Below are positions 26,085 through 34,246 of a stretch of DNA of 41,161 nucleotides, piece by piece (position 1 is the first letter of the stretch; the number at the start of each line of letters is the position of its first letter). The stretch is from the NCBI GenBank assembly GCA_900766925.1, contig CAAFXG010000414.1, forward strand, positions 1 to 41,161. Reading direction: 5' to 3'. Under the pieces are notes generated by a model, which saw only the letters and a list, made by a program, of their open reading frames with translations, was not told the DNA's origin and searched no databases. The DNA comes from Lachnospiraceae bacterium. GTDB lineage: Bacteria; Bacillota; Clostridia; Lachnospirales; Lachnospiraceae. The translations under genes and the position numbers were made by a program.

Positions 26085-26769
26085 CGCCATTTTCCTCTAT
26101 ATTTATAGAAAAAGGGAGCGAAACAAATGGATTGAAAATGATCTTCTGAAGCTGCAGCTTGAGCATGAGCGGAGTATGCACCAGAAGATTAATGATGTGT
26201 ATGAAGAGAGCAGAATTATCCGTCATGATTTAAAGCATTATCTTTCTGTGGTACTTGGTCTTCTTATAAATGAAGAATATGATGAGGCAAGAGAGCTTAT
26301 CATCAAAATAATAGGACGTGGAGCCGGAACCAAGGTTGTAAGATATCAAGGTAGTAATGTTATTAATGCTGTTTTGAATGATAAGCAAAATATGTGTGAC
26401 AACATGGGAATTGATTTGATGATTGCAATAAGTGGGGGAATTCCCGAGAGTAAGGAGCTGAATATTGCAATTATACTTGCAAATTTATTAGAGAACGGTA
26501 TTGAAGCCCAGAGCAGGGTACAAAATAAAAAGATTTGGCTGAATATAATGGAACAGAAGGGCATGCTGTACATAGTTGTCAAGAATACAATTGCTGAACC
26601 TGTTTTAGAAAATAATCCTGAATTAAAAACAACAAAGGCAGATAAAACCCGCCATGGATTTGGAATCAGCAGTGTAAAGGAGCTGGTTAAAACAATGGAT
26701 GGAAGCTTTCAGCAGAATGAGGAAAATGGTACTTTTATGAGTTATATTTCTTTGCCGTTTGATAATTGA
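26041..26769 (+). CDS. Minimal GHKL sensor histidine kinase
   Basis: A 242-residue kinase of the AgrC/ComD catalytic type. The phospho-accepting His62 lies in IIRHDLKHYL, the N-box is LLENGIEA with Asn152, and the G-box is HGFGISSV (205-212). Only one membrane helix is present (about 4-22), whereas AgrC-type sensors carry five to seven, so the sensing domain is nearly absent. The start is taken as GTG 26041 with GAGGAGG seven bases upstream; a TTG at 26035 is too close. It begins inside the regulator gene. No AgrB, AgrD or exporter gene lies nearby, so the signal is unknown. Confidence 0.88.
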   Translation: MVYIGIVIALLVIFDAIFLYIYRKRERNKWIENDLLKLQLEHERSMHQKINDVYEESRIIRHDLKHYLSVVLGLLINEEYDEARELIIKIIGRGAGTKVVRYQGSNVINAVLNDKQNMCDNMGIDLMIAISGGIPESKELNIAIILANLLENGIEAQSRVQNKKIWLNIMEQKGMLYIVVKNTIAEPVLENNPELKTTKADKTRHGFGISSVKELVKTMDGSFQQNEENGTFMSYISLPFDN

Positions 26770-26778
26770 TTTGCAAAC

Positions 26779-26808
26779 TGTGCCAAGTTTTGTGCAAATG
26801 GTGCCAAG
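26779..26808 (+). promoter_or_regulatory. Predicted LytTR binding site: paired 9-bp direct repeats
   Basis: TGTGCCAAG (26779-26787) and GGTGCCAAG (26800-26808) are separated by 12 bp, a 21-bp period. The second repeat ends four bases before the -35 at 26813. This spacing and position are those of AgrA/ComE-type sites. A third GTGCCAAG is at 26847-26854, near the expected transcription start. Confidence 0.6.
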
Positions 26809-26812
26809 GGTA

Positions 26813-26840
26813 TTGTCATAAACGACAAGTATGATATTAT
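26813..26840 (+). promoter_or_regulatory. Promoter of the structured RNA
   Basis: TTGTCA at 26813-26818 and TATTAT at 26835-26840, spacer 16 bp. The imperfect hexamers and short spacer suit a promoter needing an activator at the adjacent repeats. Confidence 0.6.
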
Positions 26841-26846
26841 ATAAAT

Positions 26847-27054
26847 GTGCCAAGGAAAACACGGCGCATCAATCGTATAAATGCATTAATACTATTGGTT
26901 TCGGGGAGAAATGTAAATAAAAAAGGGGAGCTGTCTGTCAGTCTGGGAAGCTGACCGGCAGGAACGAAAATGGTAGGTCCGTGTGCAATATTTTGCATAG
27001 GACGAAATAAAAAACATCCAAAGGCAAGTGGGGGCTTATCTTTGGATGTTTTTT
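26847..27054 (+). ncRNA. Candidate stand-alone structured regulatory RNA
   Basis: The 363-bp gap between the kinase and the coiled-coil gene holds a transcription unit of about 208 nt with its own promoter and a clear terminator. It can form a G-U containing hairpin at 26931-26961 (CTGTCTGTCAG/CTGACCGGCAG), a second at 26977-27003 (GTCC..TGCAA/TTGCA..GGAC), and the terminator stem. A poly-A/G stretch (AAAAAAGGGGAG) precedes them. I do not recognise it as 6S, SRP, tmRNA or a known riboswitch. A 28-codon frame starts at 26970 and runs through the terminator. It may be a target RNA of the adjacent LytTR system. Confidence 0.5.
27013..27054 (+). terminator. Intrinsic terminator of the structured RNA
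   Basis: AACATCCAAAG (27013-27023) pairs with CTTTGGATGTT (27040-27050), followed by a run of T to 27054. Confidence 0.88.
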
Positions 27055-27056
27055 AG

Positions 27057-27085
27057 TTGATTTAGTTTACAAAAGAATGTATCAT
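27057..27085 (+). promoter_or_regulatory. Possible promoter for the coiled-coil gene and metF
   Basis: TTGATT at 27057-27062 and TATCAT at 27080-27085 with a 17-bp spacer, right after the RNA terminator. It supports a separate transcript for the downstream genes. Confidence 0.45.
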
Positions 27086-27131
27086 ATATCTGTTGTGAAA
27101 GTATAAAGTTATTTGTATATAGGAGTTTGAT

Positions 27132-28019
27132 ATGGAAACCGGAAGAACAGAACGAATATTAGAAAAATTAACTGAAATGATAGAGGAAGGTCAGAATGTT
27201 CCGCTTGCGCCAGGCAAGATAATGGTGAATAAGGATGAAGCAGTGCTTCTTATTAAGGAGCTCGAAAATATTATTCAGGGTGAACAGAAAATATACCGTG
27301 AGGTGAATGACAGGCGAGGCAAGATAATTAATGATGCCAAAAAGGAAGCGGAGGATATTATTTATGAGGCTGAGCAGACTGCAAGCCGTATACGTGTGAC
27401 CAAGAGAGTTTCATCGGTCGGTTCAGCATTTCGTGAGGAAAAATTGGGTGATGATGAGAGAGAGGCATTAAGAACCGCAGGTGATATTTATGCTGCATCA
27501 TTGATATATACGGACGAAATGCTTACAGAGGTTAATGATGTGGTTGCACAGGCATACGATTTGGTTAGTAAGCAATATGGACGTATGGTTGAAACACTTG
27601 AGGAAAAGGCAAGATTAATAGCCGAGAATAAGGCAGAGCTCATGGAGAGCTTAAAGGAGCTCAGCAAGGAAGAACGATATACTCAGATATTGGATTTAGG
27701 ACAGCTTTTGTCTTATGAATTATATAACGAGCGTGCTAAGGCAAGGAATGAGGAGAAGACCGCAAGAGCAGAAGTTAAGCTTGAGGTTGTTGATGATAAT
27801 AATGTACCGGATGATATAGCTGATATTAATGAGAATTCTGATATTCCGTATGATATGGCTAACATCAGGGATAATTCGGTTTTACATGATGATATAGATA
27901 ATATAAGGGAGAAAGCAGCTGCGCCGGAGGTTAAGATATCTGAGCAGGATGCCGTAGCGAATACCCTTGCAATGTTCAAAAGAAGTATGCCACAGAAAGA
28001 GGTAAGAGAAGATGATTAG
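27132..28019 (+). CDS. Coiled-coil protein with three 13-residue repeats, unknown function
   Basis: A 295-residue soluble, charged protein. Residues 35-85 and 125-210 are strongly helical, coiled-coil type, with AKKEAEDIIYEAEQ resembling ATP synthase b-subunit or DivIVA-like helices. Near the C-terminus three imperfect 13-residue units stand in tandem: 225-237 (VPDDIADINENSD), 238-250 (IPYDMANIRDNSV) and 251-263 (LHDDIDNIREKAA). No membrane segment is present. Its stop overlaps the metF start by eight bases, so the two are translationally coupled. I do not recognise a named family; a cell-division or scaffold role is only a guess from the coiled coil. AGGAG precedes the ATG. Confidence 0.82.
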   Translation: METGRTERILEKLTEMIEEGQNVPLAPGKIMVNKDEAVLLIKELENIIQGEQKIYREVNDRRGKIINDAKKEAEDIIYEAEQTASRIRVTKRVSSVGSAFREEKLGDDEREALRTAGDIYAASLIYTDEMLTEVNDVVAQAYDLVSKQYGRMVETLEEKARLIAENKAELMESLKELSKEERYTQILDLGQLLSYELYNERAKARNEEKTARAEVKLEVVDDNNVPDDIADINENSDIPYDMANIRDNSVLHDDIDNIREKAAAPEVKISEQDAVANTLAMFKRSMPQKEVREDD

Positions 28020-28863
28020 ACACGAAGAAGGTAAAGTTACATTTTCTTGTGAGGTTTTTCCACCTAAACGCAATGAGGATATGTATGAGATATATAAAAC
28101 CTTAGATGAAATCAAGCTGCTTAAGCCGGACTTCATAAGTGTAACCTATGGCGCCGGAGGAAGTAACAGCAAAAAGACAGCAACAATTGCCGCATATATA
28201 CAGAATATCTGTGAGGTGGAGGCATTAGCCCATATGACAGCCGTGGGCATGGATAAACATAGCCTGCATGAGCTATTGTTTGAACTTAAGAAAAAGGGCA
28301 TACATAATGTGCTTGCACTGCGTGGTGACAAGCCAAGAACTATGACTGATGAGGAGTTTGAACAAAGATATTACAGATATGCATCGGATTTGATTCCCGA
28401 AATAAGACAGGAGAGCGATATGTTTGTGGCAGGAGCATGCTACCCTGAGATACATCCGGAATCAGCAAGTCGTGAGGAGGATATAAAGTTCCTGAAGAAC
28501 AAGGTAGATTTAGGCGTGGACTGCCTTATTACCCAGATGTTTTTCGATAACAGCGTATTCTATAAATTTATGGATGAAATACGTGCAGCAGGTATCAATG
28601 TTCCTGTCCATGCCGGAATTATGCCGATAACGGCAGCCAATCAGCTTGGTACAAGTGTAAGCTTGTCCGGCTCGTCCGTACCACCGTCCCTGTCTAACAT
28701 AATTGCAAAATATGGTTCTAATCCGGATGATATGAAAAAGGCAGGCATCGAATATGCTGTATCTCAGATAAACGACCTTAAGCAAAACGGCGTGGATGGA
28801 ATACACATCTACACAATGAACAAAGCCGACATTACTATGGCTATATATGAACAATTGATTTAA
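28012..28863 (+). CDS. metF: Methylenetetrahydrofolate reductase
   Basis: A 283-residue FAD-dependent TIM-barrel enzyme that reduces methylenetetrahydrofolate to the methyl form, for methionine synthesis or the acetyl-CoA pathway. Hallmarks are FSCEVFPPK near the start, SVTYGAGGS, NVLALRGDKP, and ITQMFFDN with the active-site region. Length is standard. It overlaps the coiled-coil gene by eight bases. No THF or SAM riboswitch is recognisable upstream. Its stop is three bases from the stop of the convergent propeller-protein gene, with no terminator between. Confidence 0.95.
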   Translation: MIRHEEGKVTFSCEVFPPKRNEDMYEIYKTLDEIKLLKPDFISVTYGAGGSNSKKTATIAAYIQNICEVEALAHMTAVGMDKHSLHELLFELKKKGIHNVLALRGDKPRTMTDEEFEQRYYRYASDLIPEIRQESDMFVAGACYPEIHPESASREEDIKFLKNKVDLGVDCLITQMFFDNSVFYKFMDEIRAAGINVPVHAGIMPITAANQLGTSVSLSGSSVPPSLSNIIAKYGSNPDDMKKAGIEYAVSQINDLKQNGVDGIHIYTMNKADITMAIYEQLI

Positions 28864-28866
28864 ATT

Positions 28867-31149
28867 CTAATTTAAGCGTACGCCCCAGATTTTACATGCT
28901 CTGGTTCCGACAACTACCATATTGTTGTATACAGCAGGTGAGGCCTCGATACATCCATCACTTAAAACGATGGTGTCGTAGGTTTCACCTGTTTTTCCAT
29001 CTAAAAGATACATTTTACCGTTACTGCTACAGTAAATGACCTTGCCCGTACCATCTTCGTTATAAACACATACAGGCGAAGACCATGCATAGGAAGCCTT
29101 GTGTTCCCACATTACAGTTCCATCAACCTTTGAAATACATGAGAGAACACCATTATACAAACCGCCTGTCCTTGAAACAGTTACATAAATATAATCAGAT
29201 AACTCGTCCCGACCAACAGCAATTGTAGACTGAACACCACCTGAAACACCAGCTTCTGATTCACACTGATATTCGGTCTGCCAAATTATCTCGCCGGTTT
29301 CAGCATCTATTTTCCATATAGGTATTGTTGCTGAACTAGAACTTCTCCAACCAATATGGAATGAAGTACTTGCATACAGGTAAGCTTTTCCATCTTCAAT
29401 TGATAGAACAGGTGTTGAATTAGAGTCATCCAAACAATCCTGAACCCAGACTATTTCCATTGTGTTAAGGTTAAGGCAGAGGAAATTACCACCGTTATCC
29501 TGGATAAATAAATAGCCCTTATATGTTACCGCGCTGTCCTCCATGCCCGGCCAGAAGGCGGCTGAGCTTGTACGGATGCCGTTATAATGCCACTTGACAA
29601 TATGCTCGGGATTGATGCTCAATGTTCCCTTTTCTTCATCATATTCAGTACCAAGTTTGATAAGGTATAAAACACCGTTTTCACCGGGATAAATAAGTGT
29701 ATCTGTCTCCGCATCAACAAGTGCTGAAGAATCAAAGTAGCTGAGACTTCCTCTAAGCGAAAATGGGTCTTCGTTTCCGAAGGTGTACATAACACTGCAA
29801 TCAAGCAGATTTATGACAAATACCCTGGCACTTCCCTGTGTACTGTCATATCCTGCTCCGACATACATTATAGGATAACCTCTTGGATCAAGAGCACCGG
29901 AACCCTTGAAGGTAAATCCGAGGTACATTGCGTCACGGGTTTTCTCGCCTGTTTCGAGATCAAGGAAATATATGTATCCATCCATACAGGCATAAATGAC
30001 TTCTACTAAGTCGTCATCCTCCTTAGCCCAATCGAACATATTCATATTTGCCTTTGTGGCCTTGGGCCATTTGATGATAAGAGGCTGCCCTGTCCAGCCA
30101 CTGCCTGACCATGACTCCTCGTTATATGCCAATGAGCCGGTTTGCTTTGTCCACACACCCTCCATTGTAAAGGTTGACATGTCTGTATAGCCATATGTAG
30201 GCTCGTTGCGGAAGTTGTTTCCTCTGAAGGTTATTACACCCTCAATGTCGGTATATTTTTTTCCTAAATCAAATGTTATTTCTTCATTAGGAACATAGTC
30301 GGAAACACTATCCAAGGTTGTTCCGTCTACGCATACTGAGCTTGAAGCGATAAGGTTTGATGGAGCTGTGCTCTCAACACAGTGAGGGTTGAACTCTATT
30401 TCGTAATTATCATCATCGGTCTCATCATCGTCTGTGTGATAAGGGACCGTTCCCGCCATAGTATAAATTGCAAGGGATTCTTCAATTGCTTCCGGTGCCG
30501 TATCAGTACCGTCGGTGCCGTCGGTAATATCGGAAATAACTGTGCTGTCGGTAATACCGGTATCATCGCTTGAATTTGTATTATCAGCGGCGTCGGTCGT
30601 ATTATCTGTTTTCGTGTCGGAAGCTGTTTCACTGTGCTCTGTCGTAGTGCCGGAATTATCCGGGTTCTTGGAAATGTTTTTGGTTAGCTTCGGTATTATT
30701 ATAGAACAGGTAAGACCAATTATTATCATTGCTGCGATTACAACGATAATACTTAGTGAATTGCTGCTTTTTTTATGTATTCTTGTGCCGTTCTTTCCGG
30801 CTGAATTAGCGGATGTGGTTTTACCGATATCTCTTGTGCTTTGAGGTGGAGCCTTCTTGACATACGGAAGAAGTATTACAGGCTTAGCAGCTTCCTTTGC
30901 AGGGAGGGCTATGCCTTGAGTGTTCCCGTTCTCTGAATCAATAAAGGCCTGAACCTTCCTTGCTAATTCTTCGTCGTTCGGGTTGATTTCATATTCAATA
31001 ATCATCAGCTCACCTGTAGGGAGTTCGACGTATTCGGCAGTTACAATTGTACCGTCGTCAGCTCTGATTATTTCAGGGAAATTGCCCTCAGGCTTTGTCC
31101 AGGTATTTGGCTTTTTGGTGACAATATTTTTAATTACAGCATTTTCCAT
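28867..31149 (-). CDS. Membrane-anchored PQQ-like beta-propeller protein
   Basis: A 760-residue protein with an unusual layout. Residues 1-130 are cytoplasmic, with an N-terminal region rich in Glu and Pro. A membrane helix lies at about 132-153. A Thr/Asp/Ser-rich low-complexity linker covers 155-225. The large outer part holds repeated blades of the PQQ/quinoprotein type (for example DGYIYFLDLETGEK, NGVLYLIKLG, GKMYLLDGKTGET) and Gly-Ser-Trp aromatic sites. It probably binds a ligand or a protein at the cell surface; no enzyme motif is seen. GGAGAAA precedes the ATG. It has a strong promoter of its own. Confidence 0.88.
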   Translation of the reverse strand: MENAVIKNIVTKKPNTWTKPEGNFPEIIRADDGTIVTAEYVELPTGELMIIEYEINPNDEELARKVQAFIDSENGNTQGIALPAKEAAKPVILLPYVKKAPPQSTRDIGKTTSANSAGKNGTRIHKKSSNSLSIIVVIAAMIIIGLTCSIIIPKLTKNISKNPDNSGTTTEHSETASDTKTDNTTDAADNTNSSDDTGITDSTVISDITDGTDGTDTAPEAIEESLAIYTMAGTVPYHTDDDETDDDNYEIEFNPHCVESTAPSNLIASSSVCVDGTTLDSVSDYVPNEEITFDLGKKYTDIEGVITFRGNNFRNEPTYGYTDMSTFTMEGVWTKQTGSLAYNEESWSGSGWTGQPLIIKWPKATKANMNMFDWAKEDDDLVEVIYACMDGYIYFLDLETGEKTRDAMYLGFTFKGSGALDPRGYPIMYVGAGYDSTQGSARVFVINLLDCSVMYTFGNEDPFSLRGSLSYFDSSALVDAETDTLIYPGENGVLYLIKLGTEYDEEKGTLSINPEHIVKWHYNGIRTSSAAFWPGMEDSAVTYKGYLFIQDNGGNFLCLNLNTMEIVWVQDCLDDSNSTPVLSIEDGKAYLYASTSFHIGWRSSSSATIPIWKIDAETGEIIWQTEYQCESEAGVSGGVQSTIAVGRDELSDYIYVTVSRTGGLYNGVLSCISKVDGTVMWEHKASYAWSSPVCVYNEDGTGKVIYCSSNGKMYLLDGKTGETYDTIVLSDGCIEASPAVYNNMVVVGTRACKIWGVRLN

Positions 31150-31194
31150 CAGTGTTTCTCCGTAAAAAGTTCAATATCTAAAAGCACAAGGGAT

Positions 31195-31223
31195 ATTGTA
31201 AAAGCTTTATCCCCGGTTGTCAA
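31195..31223 (-). promoter_or_regulatory. Strong sigma-A promoter for the propeller protein
   Basis: On the minus strand a perfect TTGACA (31223-31218) and TACAAT (31200-31195) are separated by 17 bp. Confidence 0.8.
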
Positions 31224-31286
31224 ACAAAAGGTTATAAAATATGAAATAGATGCATTAAAATTGGTAATGTCGTTATGAAAATCACC

Positions 31287-31325
31287 TTGACAATCTCTAG
31301 TGTTAATACTAATATAATCTCTAGT
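31287..31325 (+). promoter_or_regulatory. Promoter with flanking direct repeats, upstream of the ORF6N gene
   Basis: TTGACA at 31287-31292 and TAATAT at 31310-31315 are 17 bp apart. AATCTCTAGT occurs at 31292-31301 and again at 31316-31325, a 24-bp period that brackets the spacer and the -10. The leader would be about 275 nt. The remaining gap 31326-31597 is very AT-rich and I see no gene in it. Confidence 0.45.
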
Positions 31326-31597
31326 TATAATATTCGAAAATATGTAATTCTAATAGTTCGGATTTTTTAATTTCAATTTTATTGATGTTATATCAAGACA
31401 CGAAATTATCCATTTTTTATTGCGTATTAAACAAATTTTATGAATGTAGTAATATATAATCCTGTTTTTTAGATTGCTTGTTGTTTTGTTTGTATTTTTG
31501 ATTATAAAAAGATTTTTTCGCAAATTATGTGCCTTATTTTAACAGTGATGAACATAAATTTTGTAAGGATTAATATCAAAATAACGGAGGATAAAGA

Positions 31598-32542
31598 ATG
31601 AGTGAAGAAATAGCAGTTATAACATTAGAACAAATGGAAAAACTTATTTATGTAATAAGGGGACAGAAAGTAATGTTAGATGTAGATCTGGCAAAGATTT
31701 ATGGATATGAAACCAAGAATTTTAATAGACAGGTTAAGAATAACATTGAGAAGCTTCCTGATGATTTTATGTTTCAATTGACTCAAGAAGAAATCTTGAG
31801 GTGCAAAAATTTCACCTCAAGTTGGGGCGGTACAAGATACTTACCATATGCATTTACAGAACAAGGTATTTATATGCTTATGACAGTATTAAAAGGTGAT
31901 TTAGCAACAAAACAAAGTCTTGCATTAGTTAGATTATTCAAAGGTATGAAAGATTATATCTCATCCAATACAATAATAAGTACAGAAGATTTTTTGAAAT
32001 TATCAATACAGACTAATGAAAATACATCTGCAATTGCAAGGGTTGAATCAGAAATGCTAAAGAAATCAGATTTACCAAAGGTTATTAAAGCCTTTTCAAG
32101 CGAACATTCATATGAATATCTATTTATGAATGGAGAAGTATGTGAGGCAAATACTACCTATCAAAAAATCTATAGCAAGGCAAAGAAAAGTATCTATATT
32201 ATTGACGATTACATTTCCATTAATATATTGTTAATGCTAAAGCATATTAGTTCTAATATTGAAATTGCAATTTTTTCTGATAATAAACAAAATCATCTGA
32301 AATTAACGGAATACAATCAATTTGTCACTGAATACCCTGATATTTATATTAAATTTATTCAAAACAATAAAATATTTCACGATAGATATATCTGTATAAA
32401 GATATGGTTAATACCATTCTGCAACATCAACCGCTTGTACTGGCATAACAAAGATATTGAAATTTTTTGTTATGCAAATTGTATCATGGTCAAATTCTTT
32501 TTAGTGAATATTAGTTTACAAACTGTTATATTTCAACTATAA
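31598..32542 (+). CDS. ORF6N-domain protein with abnormal C-terminus (possible broken gene)
   Basis: A 314-residue protein. The first 95 residues are a clear ORF6N DNA-binding domain (VIRGQKVMLDVDLAKIYG, then LPDDFMFQLT and LPYAFTEQG), typical of phage antirepressors and mobile-element genes. Residues 165-262 resemble a PLD-like accessory domain and end in FHDRYI. In relatives the HDR motif leads into an Ile/Leu-Asp-Tyr and Ser-Lys-rich stretch. Here it is followed by IKIWLIPFCNINRLYWHNKD, which does not fit, so the tail looks replaced or frameshifted. Base content is more AT-rich than the neighbours. No other phage genes flank it. GGAGG precedes the ATG. Confidence 0.72.
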   Translation: MSEEIAVITLEQMEKLIYVIRGQKVMLDVDLAKIYGYETKNFNRQVKNNIEKLPDDFMFQLTQEEILRCKNFTSSWGGTRYLPYAFTEQGIYMLMTVLKGDLATKQSLALVRLFKGMKDYISSNTIISTEDFLKLSIQTNENTSAIARVESEMLKKSDLPKVIKAFSSEHSYEYLFMNGEVCEANTTYQKIYSKAKKSIYIIDDYISINILLMLKHISSNIEIAIFSDNKQNHLKLTEYNQFVTEYPDIYIKFIQNNKIFHDRYICIKIWLIPFCNINRLYWHNKDIEIFCYANCIMVKFFLVNISLQTVIFQL

Positions 32543-32605
32543 TTATATCTGTATGACTTTTACAAAGGAACTATAAATATATTACATATATAGGAGGACA
32601 AACTA

Positions 32606-33631
32606 ATGGATTACAAAAACGCCGGTGTTGATATTGAAGCAGGCTATGAGTCAGTTGAGCTCATGAAGAAGTATGTTAAGCGAACTATGAGAGAAGAGGT
32701 TCTTGGTGGCTTGGGAGGATTCTCAGGAGCATTTTCACTTAAGAAGATAAAAGAGATGGAAGAGCCGGTTTTGTTATCCGGTACAGACGGATGCGGAACA
32801 AAGGTTAAGCTTGCATTTATAATGGATAAGCATGATACAATTGGTATAGATGCAGTTGCAATGTGTGTAAATGATATTGCATGTGCAGGTGGTGAACCAT
32901 TATTTTTCCTTGACTATATAGCATGCGGCAAGAACTATCCTGAGAAGATAGCAACAATAGTAAGCGGTGTTGCAGAGGGCTGTGTACAGTCAGATGCTGC
33001 ACTTATCGGTGGAGAGACGGCAGAACACCCGGGACTTATGCCTGAGGATGAGTACGATATCGGCGGTTTTGCGGTTGGTGTTGTTGAGAAGAAGGATCTT
33101 ATAACAGGTCAGAATATTAAGCCGGGTGATACATTAATCGGTATCGCATCTTCCGGTGTTCACAGCAATGGATTTTCACTTGTAAGAAAGGTATTTGAGA
33201 TGACTAAGGAGTCTCTTGATACATACTATGATGAGCTTGGAACTACTCTTGGTGAGGCACTTATCGCCCCTACAAGAATCTACGTTAAGGCACTTCGTGC
33301 AGTAAAGGAAGCAGGAGTAACAATTAAGGGTTGTAGCCATATTACAGGTGGCGGCTTCTATGAGAACATTCCACGTATGCTTCCTGACGGAATTCTTGCA
33401 TCGGTTAAGAAGGACTCTTATGAAGTACCCGCTATATTCAAGTTACTTGCCAAGACAGGCAATATTGAAGAGCAGATGATGTACAACACATATAATATGG
33501 GCATCGGTATGGTTCTTGCAATTGACCCTGCTGATGTTGATAAGACAATGGAAGCACTTAAGGCTGCCGGTGAGACTGCTTATATAATCGGAGAGACTAA
33601 GGCCGGTGAAAAGGGAGTAGAATTATGCTAA
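32606..33631 (+). CDS. purM: Phosphoribosylformylglycinamidine cyclo-ligase (AIR synthetase)
   Basis: A 341-residue enzyme of purine synthesis that closes the imidazole ring to give AIR. Hallmarks are DYKNAGVDIEAG at the start, the GTDGCGTKVKLA loop, GGETAEHPG for ATP, and SSGVHSNGFSLVR near the middle. Length is standard. A strong AGGAGG precedes the ATG. Its stop overlaps the purN start by seven bases (ATGCTAA). purE, purC and purF, often upstream in this group, are absent; the ORF6N gene stands there instead. Confidence 0.97.
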   Translation: MDYKNAGVDIEAGYESVELMKKYVKRTMREEVLGGLGGFSGAFSLKKIKEMEEPVLLSGTDGCGTKVKLAFIMDKHDTIGIDAVAMCVNDIACAGGEPLFFLDYIACGKNYPEKIATIVSGVAEGCVQSDAALIGGETAEHPGLMPEDEYDIGGFAVGVVEKKDLITGQNIKPGDTLIGIASSGVHSNGFSLVRKVFEMTKESLDTYYDELGTTLGEALIAPTRIYVKALRAVKEAGVTIKGCSHITGGGFYENIPRMLPDGILASVKKDSYEVPAIFKLLAKTGNIEEQMMYNTYNMGIGMVLAIDPADVDKTMEALKAAGETAYIIGETKAGEKGVELC

Positions 33632-34215
33632 GAGTTTTGGTAATGGTATCCGGTGGAGGTACAAATTTACAGGCTATTATAGATGCAGTTGCAAGCGGAG
33701 ATATTACCAATACCGAATTGGTTGGTGTAATCAGCAACAATCAGGGGGCATTTGCACTTGAACGTGCAGCTAAGGCCGGTATTCCTGCCGAGGTTGTATC
33801 ACCAAAGTCATATGCCACAAGACAGGAATTTAATGAGGCACTCCTTGACAGAGTTAATTCCTACAAGCCGGATTTAATAGTGCTTGCAGGCTTCCTTGTT
33901 GTTATACCTGAGATAATGATTGATGCATATGAGAATAAGATTATCAACATACATCCGTCATTAATCCCGTCCTTCTGTGGAACAGGATACTATGGATTAA
34001 AGGTGCATGAGGCAGCACTTGCCAGAGGAGTAAAGGTTACAGGTGCAACTGTACATTACGTGGACAAAGGTACAGACACAGGCCCTATTATAATGCAAAA
34101 GGCAGTTTACATTCAGGACGGTGATACACCTAAGACACTGCAGCAGCGCGTAATGGAAGAGGCAGAATGGAAGCTGCTTCCTGCTGCAATCAATAAAATT
34201 GCTAATGAGTTGTAA
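33625..34215 (+). CDS. purN: Phosphoribosylglycinamide formyltransferase
   Basis: A 196-residue enzyme that formylates GAR with 10-formyl-THF. The catalytic residues are visible: Asn108 and His110 (NIHPSLIPSF) and Asp151 (GTDTGPII). The N-terminal SGGGTNLQA loop binds GAR phosphate. HPSLIPSFCGTGYYG differs from the more common LPAFPG but is within family range. It overlaps purM by seven bases. A hairpin region separates it from purD. Confidence 0.96.
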   Translation: MLRVLVMVSGGGTNLQAIIDAVASGDITNTELVGVISNNQGAFALERAAKAGIPAEVVSPKSYATRQEFNEALLDRVNSYKPDLIVLAGFLVVIPEIMIDAYENKIINIHPSLIPSFCGTGYYGLKVHEAALARGVKVTGATVHYVDKGTDTGPIIMQKAVYIQDGDTPKTLQQRVMEEAEWKLLPAAINKIANEL

Positions 34216-34246
34216 GATTATAATTATAATTTACTGAAAAATGGAG

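Noticed and set aside
26847..27054. 6S RNA, SRP RNA or a c-di-GMP/THF/SAM riboswitch as identity of the structured RNA
   Set aside because: None of the conserved motifs of these (for example the SRP GGTCAGG..GGAAGGAAGCAGCC loop) is present; identity left open.
27804..27920. CRISPR-like repeats
   Set aside because: The 39-bp units are in frame inside a gene, imperfect and without unique spacers. I saw no CRISPR array anywhere in the window.
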